A model generated the notes under the pieces. The model was given only the letters and a program-made list of their open reading frames with translations, was not told the DNA's origin and did no database searches. 64,000 bases of DNA. It comes from an uncultured Bacteroidales bacterium. GTDB taxonomy: Bacteria; Bacteroidota; Bacteroidia; Bacteroidales; Tenuifilaceae. Where the stretch lies: contig CALBBQ010000005.1 in NCBI GenBank assembly GCA_937926785.1, positions 182,100 to 246,099 on the forward strand, read 5' to 3'. Below are positions 45,107 through 52,905 of this stretch, one piece after another (the stretch's first letter is position 1; each line of letters starts with the position of its first letter). Made by a program: the position numbers and the translations under genes.

Positions 45107-46486
45107 CTAATCAATTGATTCTCTTCCGAAAAGATTTCTTACCAGTTCCTCAATCCTTCCGATAGGAACTATTTTGCAGTTCTTTGATGAGGTTTCAAGA
45201 CCCTTTGTGTTGTACCTGGAAACAAACATGCGGGTCATGCCCAGCTTATTGGCTTCGGCCACGCGCTGATCTAACCGGTTAACCGGGCGTATTTCGCCCG
45301 ACAGTCCAACCTCGGCGGCGAAACAGGTTGTACCGGCTATGGCTACGTCGAGGGTTGAGGATAGTATGGCAGCAATAACTGCCAAATCAATAGCGGGGTC
45401 GTTTACTTTAAGGCCACCGGCAATATTCAGAAAAACATCCTTGTTGGCTAACCTAAAGCCTGCTCTACGTTCAAGCACGGCCAGTAACATGTTTAGCCTG
45501 CGCTGGTCGAAACCCGTTGTAGAACGCTGAGGTGTTCCATAAACAGCGGTGCTTACCAGGGCCTGCGTTTCAATGAGGAAAGGACGAGCACCATCAATTG
45601 TTGCAGCAACAGCTATTCCACTCAGCAGCTCATCACGATGAGAGAGGAGTATCTCCGACGGGTTTGTAACCTCAACCAGTCCGCTGCCCTGCATTTCAAA
45701 AATGCCAATCTCCGATGTTGAACCAAACCGATTCTTTGAAGAGCGAAGAATGCGGTACAGATAATTCTGATCGCCTTCAAACTGCAGTACTACATCCACG
45801 ATATGCTCCAGCACCTTTGGACCTGCGATGCTGCCATCCTTGGTGATGTGACCGATTAGTATAACGGGCACACCCGTAGTCTTTGCATATCGCAAAAGTG
45901 CGGCAGCGGTTTCGCGGATTTGCGAAACGCTTCCGGGCGATGATTCGATGGTATCGGTATAAAGGGTTTGAATGGAATCGACCACTACCAGATCGGGCGA
46001 AACATTTTCGACCTGGGTAAGGATATTTTCCAGTAGGGTTTCGTTCAGTATCAGGCAATCCTGATTGGATGGGTTAATCCTATCTGCCCGGAGCTTAACC
46101 TGTCGGGCACTCTCCTCACCTGAAATGTACAGTACCTTCTGGTTATGCATACCCAGAGCCAGCTGCAATGCCAGGGTCGATTTACCAATGCCTGGCTCAC
46201 CCCCCAGTAGCAACAACGAACCCGGAACGATTCCTCCCCCGAGAATGCGGTTCAGCTCCCCTATCCGGGTGTTCATTCGCCTCTCGTTACTCGACTCAAT
46301 CTCCCTTAGGGGTTTGGGAATGGCGTTACGCGATACATCAACCAGTCCGGGGCGTTTCTTACTTTCCTGCGTTATACGCTCCTCCACGTAAGTGTTCCAC
46401 TCGTTACACGAGGGGCACTTGCCAAGCCATTTTACTGATTCGGCTCCACAGTTCTGACAAACGTAAACCGTTTTGGTTTTAGCCAC
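45107..46486 (-). CDS. radA: DNA repair protein RadA
   Basis: A 459-residue RecA-like ATPase. The N-terminal C4 zinc finger uses Cys10, Cys13, Cys24 and Cys27. Walker A is GGEPGIGKST, the RadA-specific KNRFG motif is present (SSKNRFGSTSEIG), and a Lon-protease-like C-terminal domain follows. It drives branch migration in recombination intermediates. Its ATG overlaps the end of the upstream nucleotidyltransferase-like gene by one base. Confidence 0.97.
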   Translation of the reverse strand: MAKTKTVYVCQNCGAESVKWLGKCPSCNEWNTYVEERITQESKKRPGLVDVSRNAIPKPLREIESSNERRMNTRIGELNRILGGGIVPGSLLLLGGEPGIGKSTLALQLALGMHNQKVLYISGEESARQVKLRADRINPSNQDCLILNETLLENILTQVENVSPDLVVVDSIQTLYTDTIESSPGSVSQIRETAAALLRYAKTTGVPVILIGHITKDGSIAGPKVLEHIVDVVLQFEGDQNYLYRILRSSKNRFGSTSEIGIFEMQGSGLVEVTNPSEILLSHRDELLSGIAVAATIDGARPFLIETQALVSTAVYGTPQRSTTGFDQRRLNMLLAVLERRAGFRLANKDVFLNIAGGLKVNDPAIDLAVIAAILSSTLDVAIAGTTCFAAEVGLSGEIRPVNRLDQRVAEANKLGMTRMFVSRYNTKGLETSSKNCKIVPIGRIEELVRNLFGRESID

Positions 46487-46965
46487 TACCTGTATTTTGT
46501 TAGGATATCCTCGATGCTGGTACTGCTACCGCTATAAATTTTAAAATCGCCATTCCATCCTTTAACAATTTCCAGCGCTTTTTTATCGGCTTCGGAGGCG
46601 TGTGCACAGCATACTGCCACTTTGGGGCGAGCTCTACGAAGAAACTCTTCAAGCCCCTCTTCGCAGACGTAAACAGCAGAAACCAGCTGATGTGCCGATA
46701 CCATGGCAGCGCGTTGCTCCTGGGTAAACACCGGAAGGAGTTCTCCTTTTTCTTTCTTCACCTCGGAATCAGCCTTAATGCCAACCACCACCTCCTGCCC
46801 TTGCTCGGCAGCAAAGGTAATCAGGTTGAACACAGAGGGATGGAAAACATCGAACGTTCCGTAAAGGGCTACTACTGAACGATTCTTGAAATTCCAGAAG
46901 GCAAGCATTCGGTCAAACTCAACTCCGCTTAAAACTTTCCGGGTTAAAATATCACTTTTCTCCAT
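46486..46965 (-). CDS. Cytidylyltransferase-fold protein with altered HxGH motif
   Basis: A 159-residue protein of the nucleotidyltransferase superfamily (RfaE domain II/TagD-like fold). The GxFDxxH opening is present (GTFDVFH, residues 36-42), but the catalytic HxGH reads HPSV: the glycine and second histidine are missing. The C-terminal SGSSTSIEDI resembles the usual substrate loop. Activity as a normal cytidylyltransferase is uncertain. It is the first gene of the unit that continues into radA, overlapping it by one base. Confidence 0.75.
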   Translation of the reverse strand: MEKSDILTRKVLSGVEFDRMLAFWNFKNRSVVALYGTFDVFHPSVFNLITFAAEQGQEVVVGIKADSEVKKEKGELLPVFTQEQRAAMVSAHQLVSAVYVCEEGLEEFLRRARPKVAVCCAHASEADKKALEIVKGWNGDFKIYSGSSTSIEDILTKYR

Positions 46966-47058
46966 AAAACAGAATTTTGTATTATATCAGGGTAAAGATA
47001 AAGCATTTATGTATTTATTATCCTTAGCTGATAAGGATATATCGGGTACAATGGTTAT

Positions 47059-48168
47059 CTATCGCATTAATCTTATCAATTTTCTTGCTTGTTGTTCGTT
47101 CGAGTAGTTTTGGAGGATTCTCTTTCGAATCTCTAACTCTTTAGCCTCAAAGGGCTCTTTCATTGTTTGGTTTATGAGTTCAATAAACCCTTCAGGTCCA
47201 TCAGCAACCCTACATAAAACCTCCAGACCCGTTCCCTGAACCATAGGTGAGTTACAAATACAGAAACGACCTCTGTACAGCGAGTACAGCAGTTTTAACT
47301 TAAAACCTTGGGGATATAGGGAATGCATTAGGTTGATATGGGCATTCGCAATAAGATTATCCATTTGAGCAAGGTCAGGGTTAGCCACAATGCTCACGTT
47401 AGGCAGATTTTTAGAGAATTTTAGAATCTTGTTGCTTGGGTTTTTCCCTGCAATAATCACCCTGTGCGGTAGCCTGTTAACAATGGTGCTTAAAAGCCAT
47501 TGCACACTCGATACGTTTTCGGCCACCGATAAATCGGTCTGTATCAGAATGTAGGAACCCTTTCCGCCATCTATCTGAACTTCACGGAAGGGATGAAAGG
47601 GTGTAACCAGCTCAACCGGTATCCCGTAGCGTGAGAAGTAATGCCTGTCGTTTTCGGAAATGGCTGCAATAGCAGAGGCTTTCCACATTACGCTCTCGTA
47701 CTTAGCCAGCTTATCGACCTCGGTGGAGAAAAAACGTTTTTTAAAAACATTCCTTTCGGTATGTGCCAATCCCCGGTAATAGTGATGCTCAACATTGTGC
47801 GTACGCACAACTATTTTCCGGTCTCCAAGTTCTCCGGTATAAAGAGGGAAGGTGCAATGCAACCCTTCCAGCAAAACCGGGTACGGGTTTTTCCGGAGGT
47901 TCACAATGAGCTGACTGTTGGCTCTGCTCCTGACTATAAAAGGTAACGACGAAAGGTAGTACAGTGGGCTTAACCTTCGGGGGTAGTAATGTGCACTGGC
48001 ACAGAACCTTTCAAGCTCTGCAGACCTACCTCTGCCTCCATACTCAAAACAATGCAGATGAACAGATACTCCCAGCTCCGAGAGGGTTTTGATTTTATAG
48101 TAAACGTCTATTACTCCTCCATAATTCGGAGGATATGGTATGTTGAACGCTACCAGGTTGATATCCAT
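47059..48168 (-). CDS. Glycosyltransferase (GT-B, family 4-like)
   Basis: About 369 residues from ATG at 48168 (MDINLVAFNIPYPPNYGG); a TTG 33 nt upstream is less likely. The N-terminal Gly-rich loop (PPNYGGVIDVYY) and donor-domain architecture fit GT-B transferases. The C-terminal donor motif is degenerate. Relatives in Bacteroidota act in surface polysaccharide or mannosylation pathways; the sugar and acceptor are unknown. The gene stands alone. Confidence 0.75.
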   Translation of the reverse strand: MDINLVAFNIPYPPNYGGVIDVYYKIKTLSELGVSVHLHCFEYGGRGRSAELERFCASAHYYPRRLSPLYYLSSLPFIVRSRANSQLIVNLRKNPYPVLLEGLHCTFPLYTGELGDRKIVVRTHNVEHHYYRGLAHTERNVFKKRFFSTEVDKLAKYESVMWKASAIAAISENDRHYFSRYGIPVELVTPFHPFREVQIDGGKGSYILIQTDLSVAENVSSVQWLLSTIVNRLPHRVIIAGKNPSNKILKFSKNLPNVSIVANPDLAQMDNLIANAHINLMHSLYPQGFKLKLLYSLYRGRFCICNSPMVQGTGLEVLCRVADGPEGFIELINQTMKEPFEAKELEIRKRILQNYSNEQQARKLIRLMR

Positions 48169-48338
48169 ACCCCGAAGATAGGTATTTTCGGGTAACAACA
48201 ATACATTATCCGATCCAGTGCAATCAAGAGTTTAACCATAAACATTCAGATTATTGTATCCGCCAGTCGAACTTTTTCACTATACCCGTAGTATTTTCCT
48301 GAATTGTTGAATAAATTAGCAGTGCTGATTTTTTGATC

Positions 48339-49460
48339 ATGGAGAGTAAGGATAAAAAAGATGAAAAAAGTGCACTGATAGTTAATCCTGGTATTGAACA
48401 GCCGCCAATTGTAAACGAGGATGCCATAAAACGTTACAAAGCGAAGAAGCGCAAGCCGCTTAGCATCGACGAGTATATGGATGGCATACGAAACGGGAAT
48501 ATTCCCATACTGAGCCAGGCCATTACTTTGCTTGAAAGCTCGTTGCCCCAACACCAGGAATTGGCCAGGGAACTGGTAGAACGTTGCTTACCCCATTCAG
48601 GCAAATCAATCAGAATTGGGATTACCGGTGTTCCCGGCGTTGGCAAGAGCACCTTTATCGAAGCACTCGGAAGCACTATTACCAACCAGGGCCATAGGCT
48701 TGCCGTTCTGGCTGTTGATCCCAGCAGCGAACGGAGCAAGGGTAGCATACTGGGCGATAAAACCCGGATGGAAACGTTAAGCGCCGACCCCAACGCATTC
48801 ATCAGGCCTTCGCCCTCGGCGGGATCGCTGGGGGGGGTTGCCCGTAAAACACGCGAAACGGTCATTCTGTGCGAGGCGGCCGGTTTCGATACCGTCTTCA
48901 TTGAAACGGTTGGGGTTGGACAAAGCGAGGTGGCAGTCCACTCCATGGTCGATTTCTTCCTGCTGCTTATGCTAGCCGGTGCCGGCGATGAGCTTCAGGG
49001 CATTAAACGCGGCATCATGGAAATGGCCGACCTGATTGCCATAACCAAAGCCGATGGTAATAACGTGGAAAAAGCAAAGCTGGCACAGGCCGAGTACCAG
49101 AATGCCCTTCACCTTTTCCCCGCCACCGAATCGGGATGGGTGCCCAAAGCCGTTACCTGCTCTTCGCTCTATAAAACCGGAATAACCGAAATATGGCAAG
49201 CCATAAACGAATACGTTACACTCGTAAAGGCAAACGGATACTTTACCCGTCGGCGAAGCCAACAAGCCAAATACTGGATGTACGAAACCATTAACGAGGA
49301 GCTGAAAAACCGATTCTACCATAGTAGCTCCATCAGCACCATGGTTAAATGGATTGAACATGAAGTGGTTCACAACAAGTTGAGCTCCTTTGCCGCAGCA
49401 CAAAAACTACTCGACGAATACTTTAAGCAGAACCAGAGTAAGGATATAGAAAACCCATGA
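48339..49460 (+). CDS. meaB: Methylmalonyl-CoA mutase-associated GTPase MeaB
   Basis: About 373 residues from ATG at 48339 (a TTG two codons upstream is also open). It is a G3E-type GTPase with Walker A GVPGVGKST (97-105), the switch regions DPSSERSKGSILGDKTRM and ETVGVGQSE, and a C-terminal dimerisation arm. MeaB guards and reloads the cobalamin cofactor of methylmalonyl-CoA mutase, linking to propionate metabolism. The mutase genes are not in the window. It overlaps the ThiF-like gene by 4 bases. Confidence 0.95.
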   Translation: MESKDKKDEKSALIVNPGIEQPPIVNEDAIKRYKAKKRKPLSIDEYMDGIRNGNIPILSQAITLLESSLPQHQELARELVERCLPHSGKSIRIGITGVPGVGKSTFIEALGSTITNQGHRLAVLAVDPSSERSKGSILGDKTRMETLSADPNAFIRPSPSAGSLGGVARKTRETVILCEAAGFDTVFIETVGVGQSEVAVHSMVDFFLLLMLAGAGDELQGIKRGIMEMADLIAITKADGNNVEKAKLAQAEYQNALHLFPATESGWVPKAVTCSSLYKTGITEIWQAINEYVTLVKANGYFTRRRSQQAKYWMYETINEELKNRFYHSSSISTMVKWIEHEVVHNKLSSFAAAQKLLDEYFKQNQSKDIENP

Positions 49461-50050
49461 CCTTTGAACAGATTAAACATACATTAAGCCACTACACAGT
49501 TGGAATTGCAGGTGCCGGAGGCCTTGGAAGCAATATTGCCATGCACCTGACCCGGGTGGGAATTGGGAAACTTATTATCGCCGATTTTGATGTGGTTCAG
49601 GAAAGCAACCTCAACCGCCAGTTCTACTTCAGGCATCAGCTGGGAATAAAAAAAGTGGTAGCCCTAAAAGCCAACCTGTTAGCCATCAATCCGCTGCTTC
49701 AACTTGAAATTCACGACATAAGGCTTGATTCCCAAAGCATAACAAGCATTTTTCAGAAAGTCGATGTGATGGTTGAAGCCTTTGATAGAGCTGAAATGAA
49801 AGAAGTTATCGTTGAGGTTTTTCAAACCGAGTTTCCTGAAATCCCACTGGTTATGGGGAACGGAATGGCTGGTTGGGGTAAATCGAACCAAATGCGGGTG
49901 CAGCAGCTTGGTAACTTGTACGTTTGCGGCGATGGCGTATCGGAAATTGCCGATGACCTGCCACCCCTTTCGCCACGAGTAGGAATATGTGCAGCCATGC
50001 AGGCCAACGTGGTATTGAACATTTTGCTGGAAAACAGATACGAGCCGTAA
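49457..50050 (+). CDS. thiF: Short ThiF-family sulfur-carrier adenylyltransferase
   Basis: A 197-residue E1-like enzyme with the nucleotide-binding GAGGLGSN (19-26) and the DFDVVQESNLNRQF segment. It corresponds to the short ThiF form that adenylates ThiS, or a related carrier, in thiazole synthesis. The CxxC zinc pairs of longer ThiF/MoeB proteins are absent; only isolated cysteines remain (YVCGDG, GICAAM). No other thi genes are adjacent. It starts inside the meaB stop (ATGA), which looks like simple operon packing. Confidence 0.82.
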   Translation: MTFEQIKHTLSHYTVGIAGAGGLGSNIAMHLTRVGIGKLIIADFDVVQESNLNRQFYFRHQLGIKKVVALKANLLAINPLLQLEIHDIRLDSQSITSIFQKVDVMVEAFDRAEMKEVIVEVFQTEFPEIPLVMGNGMAGWGKSNQMRVQQLGNLYVCGDGVSEIADDLPPLSPRVGICAAMQANVVLNILLENRYEP

Positions 50051-50142
50051 CATCTATTAAATGCGCATTCCCCTTCATCTCATTCACGCTAAACAATCAA
50101 TCGGTTACACAATTTCCAAAGAAAAGTAATCGTTTTAACCCT

Positions 50143-50150
50143 TATCTTTG
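50143..50150 (+). promoter_or_regulatory. Candidate -7 element for ribE
   Basis: TATCTTTG fits the Bacteroidota TAnnTTTG consensus and ends 22 nt before the riboflavin synthase ATG. The -33 is weak. No FMN riboswitch-like structure is seen in the 120-bp spacer. Confidence 0.42.
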
Positions 50151-50172
50151 CAACAAACCAAAAAGTTAAGCC

Positions 50173-50799
50173 ATGTTTTCAGGAATAGTTGAAGAACCCG
50201 CCAAAGTAGTTGCTCTTACCAAAGAAAAGGAAAACCTGCACATCACCCTAACCTGTTCCTTTGTAAAGGAGCTAAAGATTGACCAAAGCATATCGCACAA
50301 CGGGGTTTGCCTGACAGTTGTCCGGAAAGATGATGATACATATACCGTGACAGCCATCAAGGAAACATTAGAAAAGTCGAATCTTGGGCTTCTGAAGGTA
50401 GGCGACAAGGTGAACCTGGAACGGAGCATGAAAATCGATAGCCTGCTCGATGGCCATCTGGTTCAGGGGCATGTTGACCAAACCGCAGTATGCACCGATG
50501 TTCGAGAAGCAGAAGGCAGCTGGTACTATACCTTTGAGTACGATCCCTCAAAAGGAAACATCACCGTTGAAAAAGGTTCCGTTGCGGTTAACGGTGTAAG
50601 CTTAACGGTGGTTAATTCCCGCGAAAACTCGTTTCAGGTTGCCATTATCCCTTACACCTACGAACACACCAATTTTCACGAAATTAAAAAGGGTGCCGTG
50701 GTTAACCTGGAGTTCGACATTGTGGGTAAGTATATAACCAAAATACTTAAACAATACCTCGACTCGGGACAGCTGAACCGGCTTACAGGAAACCGCTAA
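50173..50799 (+). CDS. ribE: Riboflavin synthase alpha chain
   Basis: A 208-residue protein made of two lumazine-binding repeats. It begins with the invariant MFSGIVEE; the first repeat contains SHNGVCLTV and the second AVNGVSLTV, followed by the C-terminal trimerisation helix. It dismutates two 6,7-dimethyl-8-ribityllumazine molecules into riboflavin. The other rib genes are not adjacent. The histidine kinase gene starts 3 nt after its stop. Confidence 0.95.
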   Translation: MFSGIVEEPAKVVALTKEKENLHITLTCSFVKELKIDQSISHNGVCLTVVRKDDDTYTVTAIKETLEKSNLGLLKVGDKVNLERSMKIDSLLDGHLVQGHVDQTAVCTDVREAEGSWYYTFEYDPSKGNITVEKGSVAVNGVSLTVVNSRENSFQVAIIPYTYEHTNFHEIKKGAVVNLEFDIVGKYITKILKQYLDSGQLNRLTGNR

Positions 50800-50802
50800 G
50801 CT

Positions 50803-51861
50803 ATGATCACCAAGAAGCTGGTTGAGACCCCAAGAACCCTATCGCTACTGTTGGCAACCATAGTAAGCCTTTTAGCGGTTATTGGCCTACTGGTTCTCAC
50901 CACTGTTGGCAGTAACCCGGGTGTACTGGTGCTAATAGCGTTCACCCTTTTTGTTTTCACCATCACCTTCCTCTGCAGCCTGATGCTGGTCAACCTTTTT
51001 GTCTCCAAAAAGATCAAACCCCTTTACAAAGTTTTGTATAGTGTTGATGCGGCAAATACTGATATTATTGATGAGATTGACCAAAACCAATTGATGCAAC
51101 GGTTGCAGTACGACCTAAGGATTTGGGCTGAATCCAAAACCGATGAGATTGACCGTCTGAAGCAGATGGAGAGGTACCGGAAGGAGTTCCTGGGAAACGT
51201 TTCGCATGAGCTGAAAACACCCATATTTAACATACAAGGGTATGTGCTAACGCTGCTCGATGGGGGCTTGGAGGATCCTTCCATCAACCGCCTGTACCTT
51301 GAACGAACGGAAAAGAGCATAAACAGGCTGATTGGCATAGTTGAGGATTTGGAAGTGATTACTAAGCTGGAGGCCGGGGAACTTCAGCTCAACCTGGAGC
51401 GCTTCAACATCGTAGGATTGGTGGAGGAAACTTTTGATGCACTGGAAAGGCGTGCGAAAAGCCGAAACATCACCCTAAAACTCGACAAGGAGTATGGTAA
51501 GCCCGTTTGGGTGTATGCCGATAAAAAAAGGATTTCCCAGGTTCTTTACAACCTGATCATCAACTCCATCAACTATGGCAAGGTTGACGGAACCACCACC
51601 GTTTCGTTCTCCGATATCGGTACGCGCATACAGGTTGAGGTAAACGATAACGGTATTGGTATCGACCAGAAGGACCTACCCCGTATCTTCGAACGCTTCT
51701 ACCGGGTGGATAAAAGCCGCTCGCGCGACCAAGGGGGAACCGGCCTTGGACTGGCCATTGTGAAACACATTATTGAAGGGCACCGGCAAGTGATTGGGGT
51801 ACGCAGCAACCTCAACCAGGGAACAACGTTTAGTTTTACACTCGATAAGCCCGGCAAGTAA
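50803..51861 (+). CDS. Sensor histidine kinase (PhoR-like, two-helix membrane anchor)
   Basis: A 352-residue kinase with two N-terminal membrane helices separated by a very short loop (residues ~12-65). A linker, then the HisKA domain with the phosphorylated His135 (NVSHELKTP), and HATPase_c with the N box (NLIINSINYG), G1 (DNGIGID) and G2 (GGTGLGLA) follow. There is no periplasmic sensor domain, so the signal is probably membrane or cytoplasmic. No response-regulator gene adjoins it. It is packed directly behind ribE. Confidence 0.92.
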   Translation: MITKKLVETPRTLSLLLATIVSLLAVIGLLVLTTVGSNPGVLVLIAFTLFVFTITFLCSLMLVNLFVSKKIKPLYKVLYSVDAANTDIIDEIDQNQLMQRLQYDLRIWAESKTDEIDRLKQMERYRKEFLGNVSHELKTPIFNIQGYVLTLLDGGLEDPSINRLYLERTEKSINRLIGIVEDLEVITKLEAGELQLNLERFNIVGLVEETFDALERRAKSRNITLKLDKEYGKPVWVYADKKRISQVLYNLIINSINYGKVDGTTTVSFSDIGTRIQVEVNDNGIGIDQKDLPRIFERFYRVDKSRSRDQGGTGLGLAIVKHIIEGHRQVIGVRSNLNQGTTFSFTLDKPGK

Positions 51862-51940
51862 ATTTCCCGGAGTTCTCAAACAACTCCCCCTCCCCCATAT
51901 TTAATCGGGGAAACACGCGGTGCAGCTATCTGTGTTCAAC

Positions 51941-52819
51941 CTAGTATTCTATGATCCTGCTTCTGGTTCTATCCAAAGTAGGGTAAAGTTCGTAGCGAAT
52001 TGCTTGGTAGTCAATTAAAACCCCATCGGAATTGTACAGCGATATGAACTTAAGCATGTTCTTCTCGTTGTATTCCAAGGTTTTTCGGGTAATCAGGTTG
52101 CCCTCGGCTGAAAGTTCCTCCACCACGCTGAGCAATCCCTTGCTGTTATACTCGTAACGAAATTGGTTAACCTGTTTGCGTCCATCGGAATACAAAAGGG
52201 TTATCGTTTCCGATATTTTCTGGTTTTGCGGGTTGTAAACGGGAACACAGGTTTTGCTCATGATAGAGTCGATCGGCACATATCCTTTTTGGGCTTTAAC
52301 CCTACGGGTGAGCTCCGTTCCCTGAGCATCGTATACCGATTGCGTGCTGTACACACGTTTTCCCTTACTGTTTCTGGCTTCAACCTGTACAGGTAATCTG
52401 TTCTGATACTTAAATGTTAGCGTTACGTAGTGAACCGTATCGCCTGGCGATACCATGTAAACCTTTTGTGTGGCCACCAGAGAATCGGGGGTGTAGGTAA
52501 AAAGGCTGAAGCGAAAAAGCTTCTCGTTGGCAAACTCATCGGTTCTGACTATCTGCTTACCTTCAAAGGTATGCCAGATGTGCCTGTAAACTACCTGGGT
52601 TTCGTAGTCGCGGTAGAGAATGGTGTGAAGCCTGTCCAATGAGTCCTTTATCTCCTGCTTGATTGCACGGCTATTTATGGTGCGTTTGCCATCCTGTATC
52701 TCATACCTACTGGTAACCGCTACTCGCCTTACATTTTGAGGTGGGCGGTTCTGACCCCTGGCATCCACCACCAGCAAGACAAGCAACGCAGCAGCAAAAG
52801 TTAAGTTGATGTGCCTCAT
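51941..52819 (-). CDS. Hypothetical exported protein with repeated beta units
   Basis: A 292-residue protein with a signal peptide (residues 1-22, VVDARGQ). The C-terminal half shows repeating Y.Y.....G.L.......G segments (for example near residues 225-275), reminiscent of the YD/RHS-like or MORN-like beta repeats seen in Bacteroidota periplasmic proteins. I do not recognise a family or function. It is monocistronic, between the histidine kinase and recJ. Confidence 0.6.
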   Translation of the reverse strand: MRHINLTFAAALLVLLVVDARGQNRPPQNVRRVAVTSRYEIQDGKRTINSRAIKQEIKDSLDRLHTILYRDYETQVVYRHIWHTFEGKQIVRTDEFANEKLFRFSLFTYTPDSLVATQKVYMVSPGDTVHYVTLTFKYQNRLPVQVEARNSKGKRVYSTQSVYDAQGTELTRRVKAQKGYVPIDSIMSKTCVPVYNPQNQKISETITLLYSDGRKQVNQFRYEYNSKGLLSVVEELSAEGNLITRKTLEYNEKNMLKFISLYNSDGVLIDYQAIRYELYPTLDRTRSRIIEY

Positions 52820-52905
52820 AACGGTTGAAGTTTAACACCATGCAATTTAGGTAAAATTAGCAAAAAATGTAATCCGTAGGATGAATAATCCCCTTCCTTT
52901 AAAAC

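Noticed and set aside
48434..48946. 170-codon minus-strand frame
   Set aside because: It is antisense to meaB, which shows all GTPase motifs.
50051..50172. FMN riboswitch upstream of riboflavin synthase
   Set aside because: The spacer is about 120 bp and AT-rich, with none of the conserved paired segments; only a promoter-like element is visible.
51891..51911. Possible hairpin TCCCC...GGGGA after the histidine kinase gene
   Set aside because: Only a 5-bp stem with a long loop and no T tract, so it is not called a terminator.
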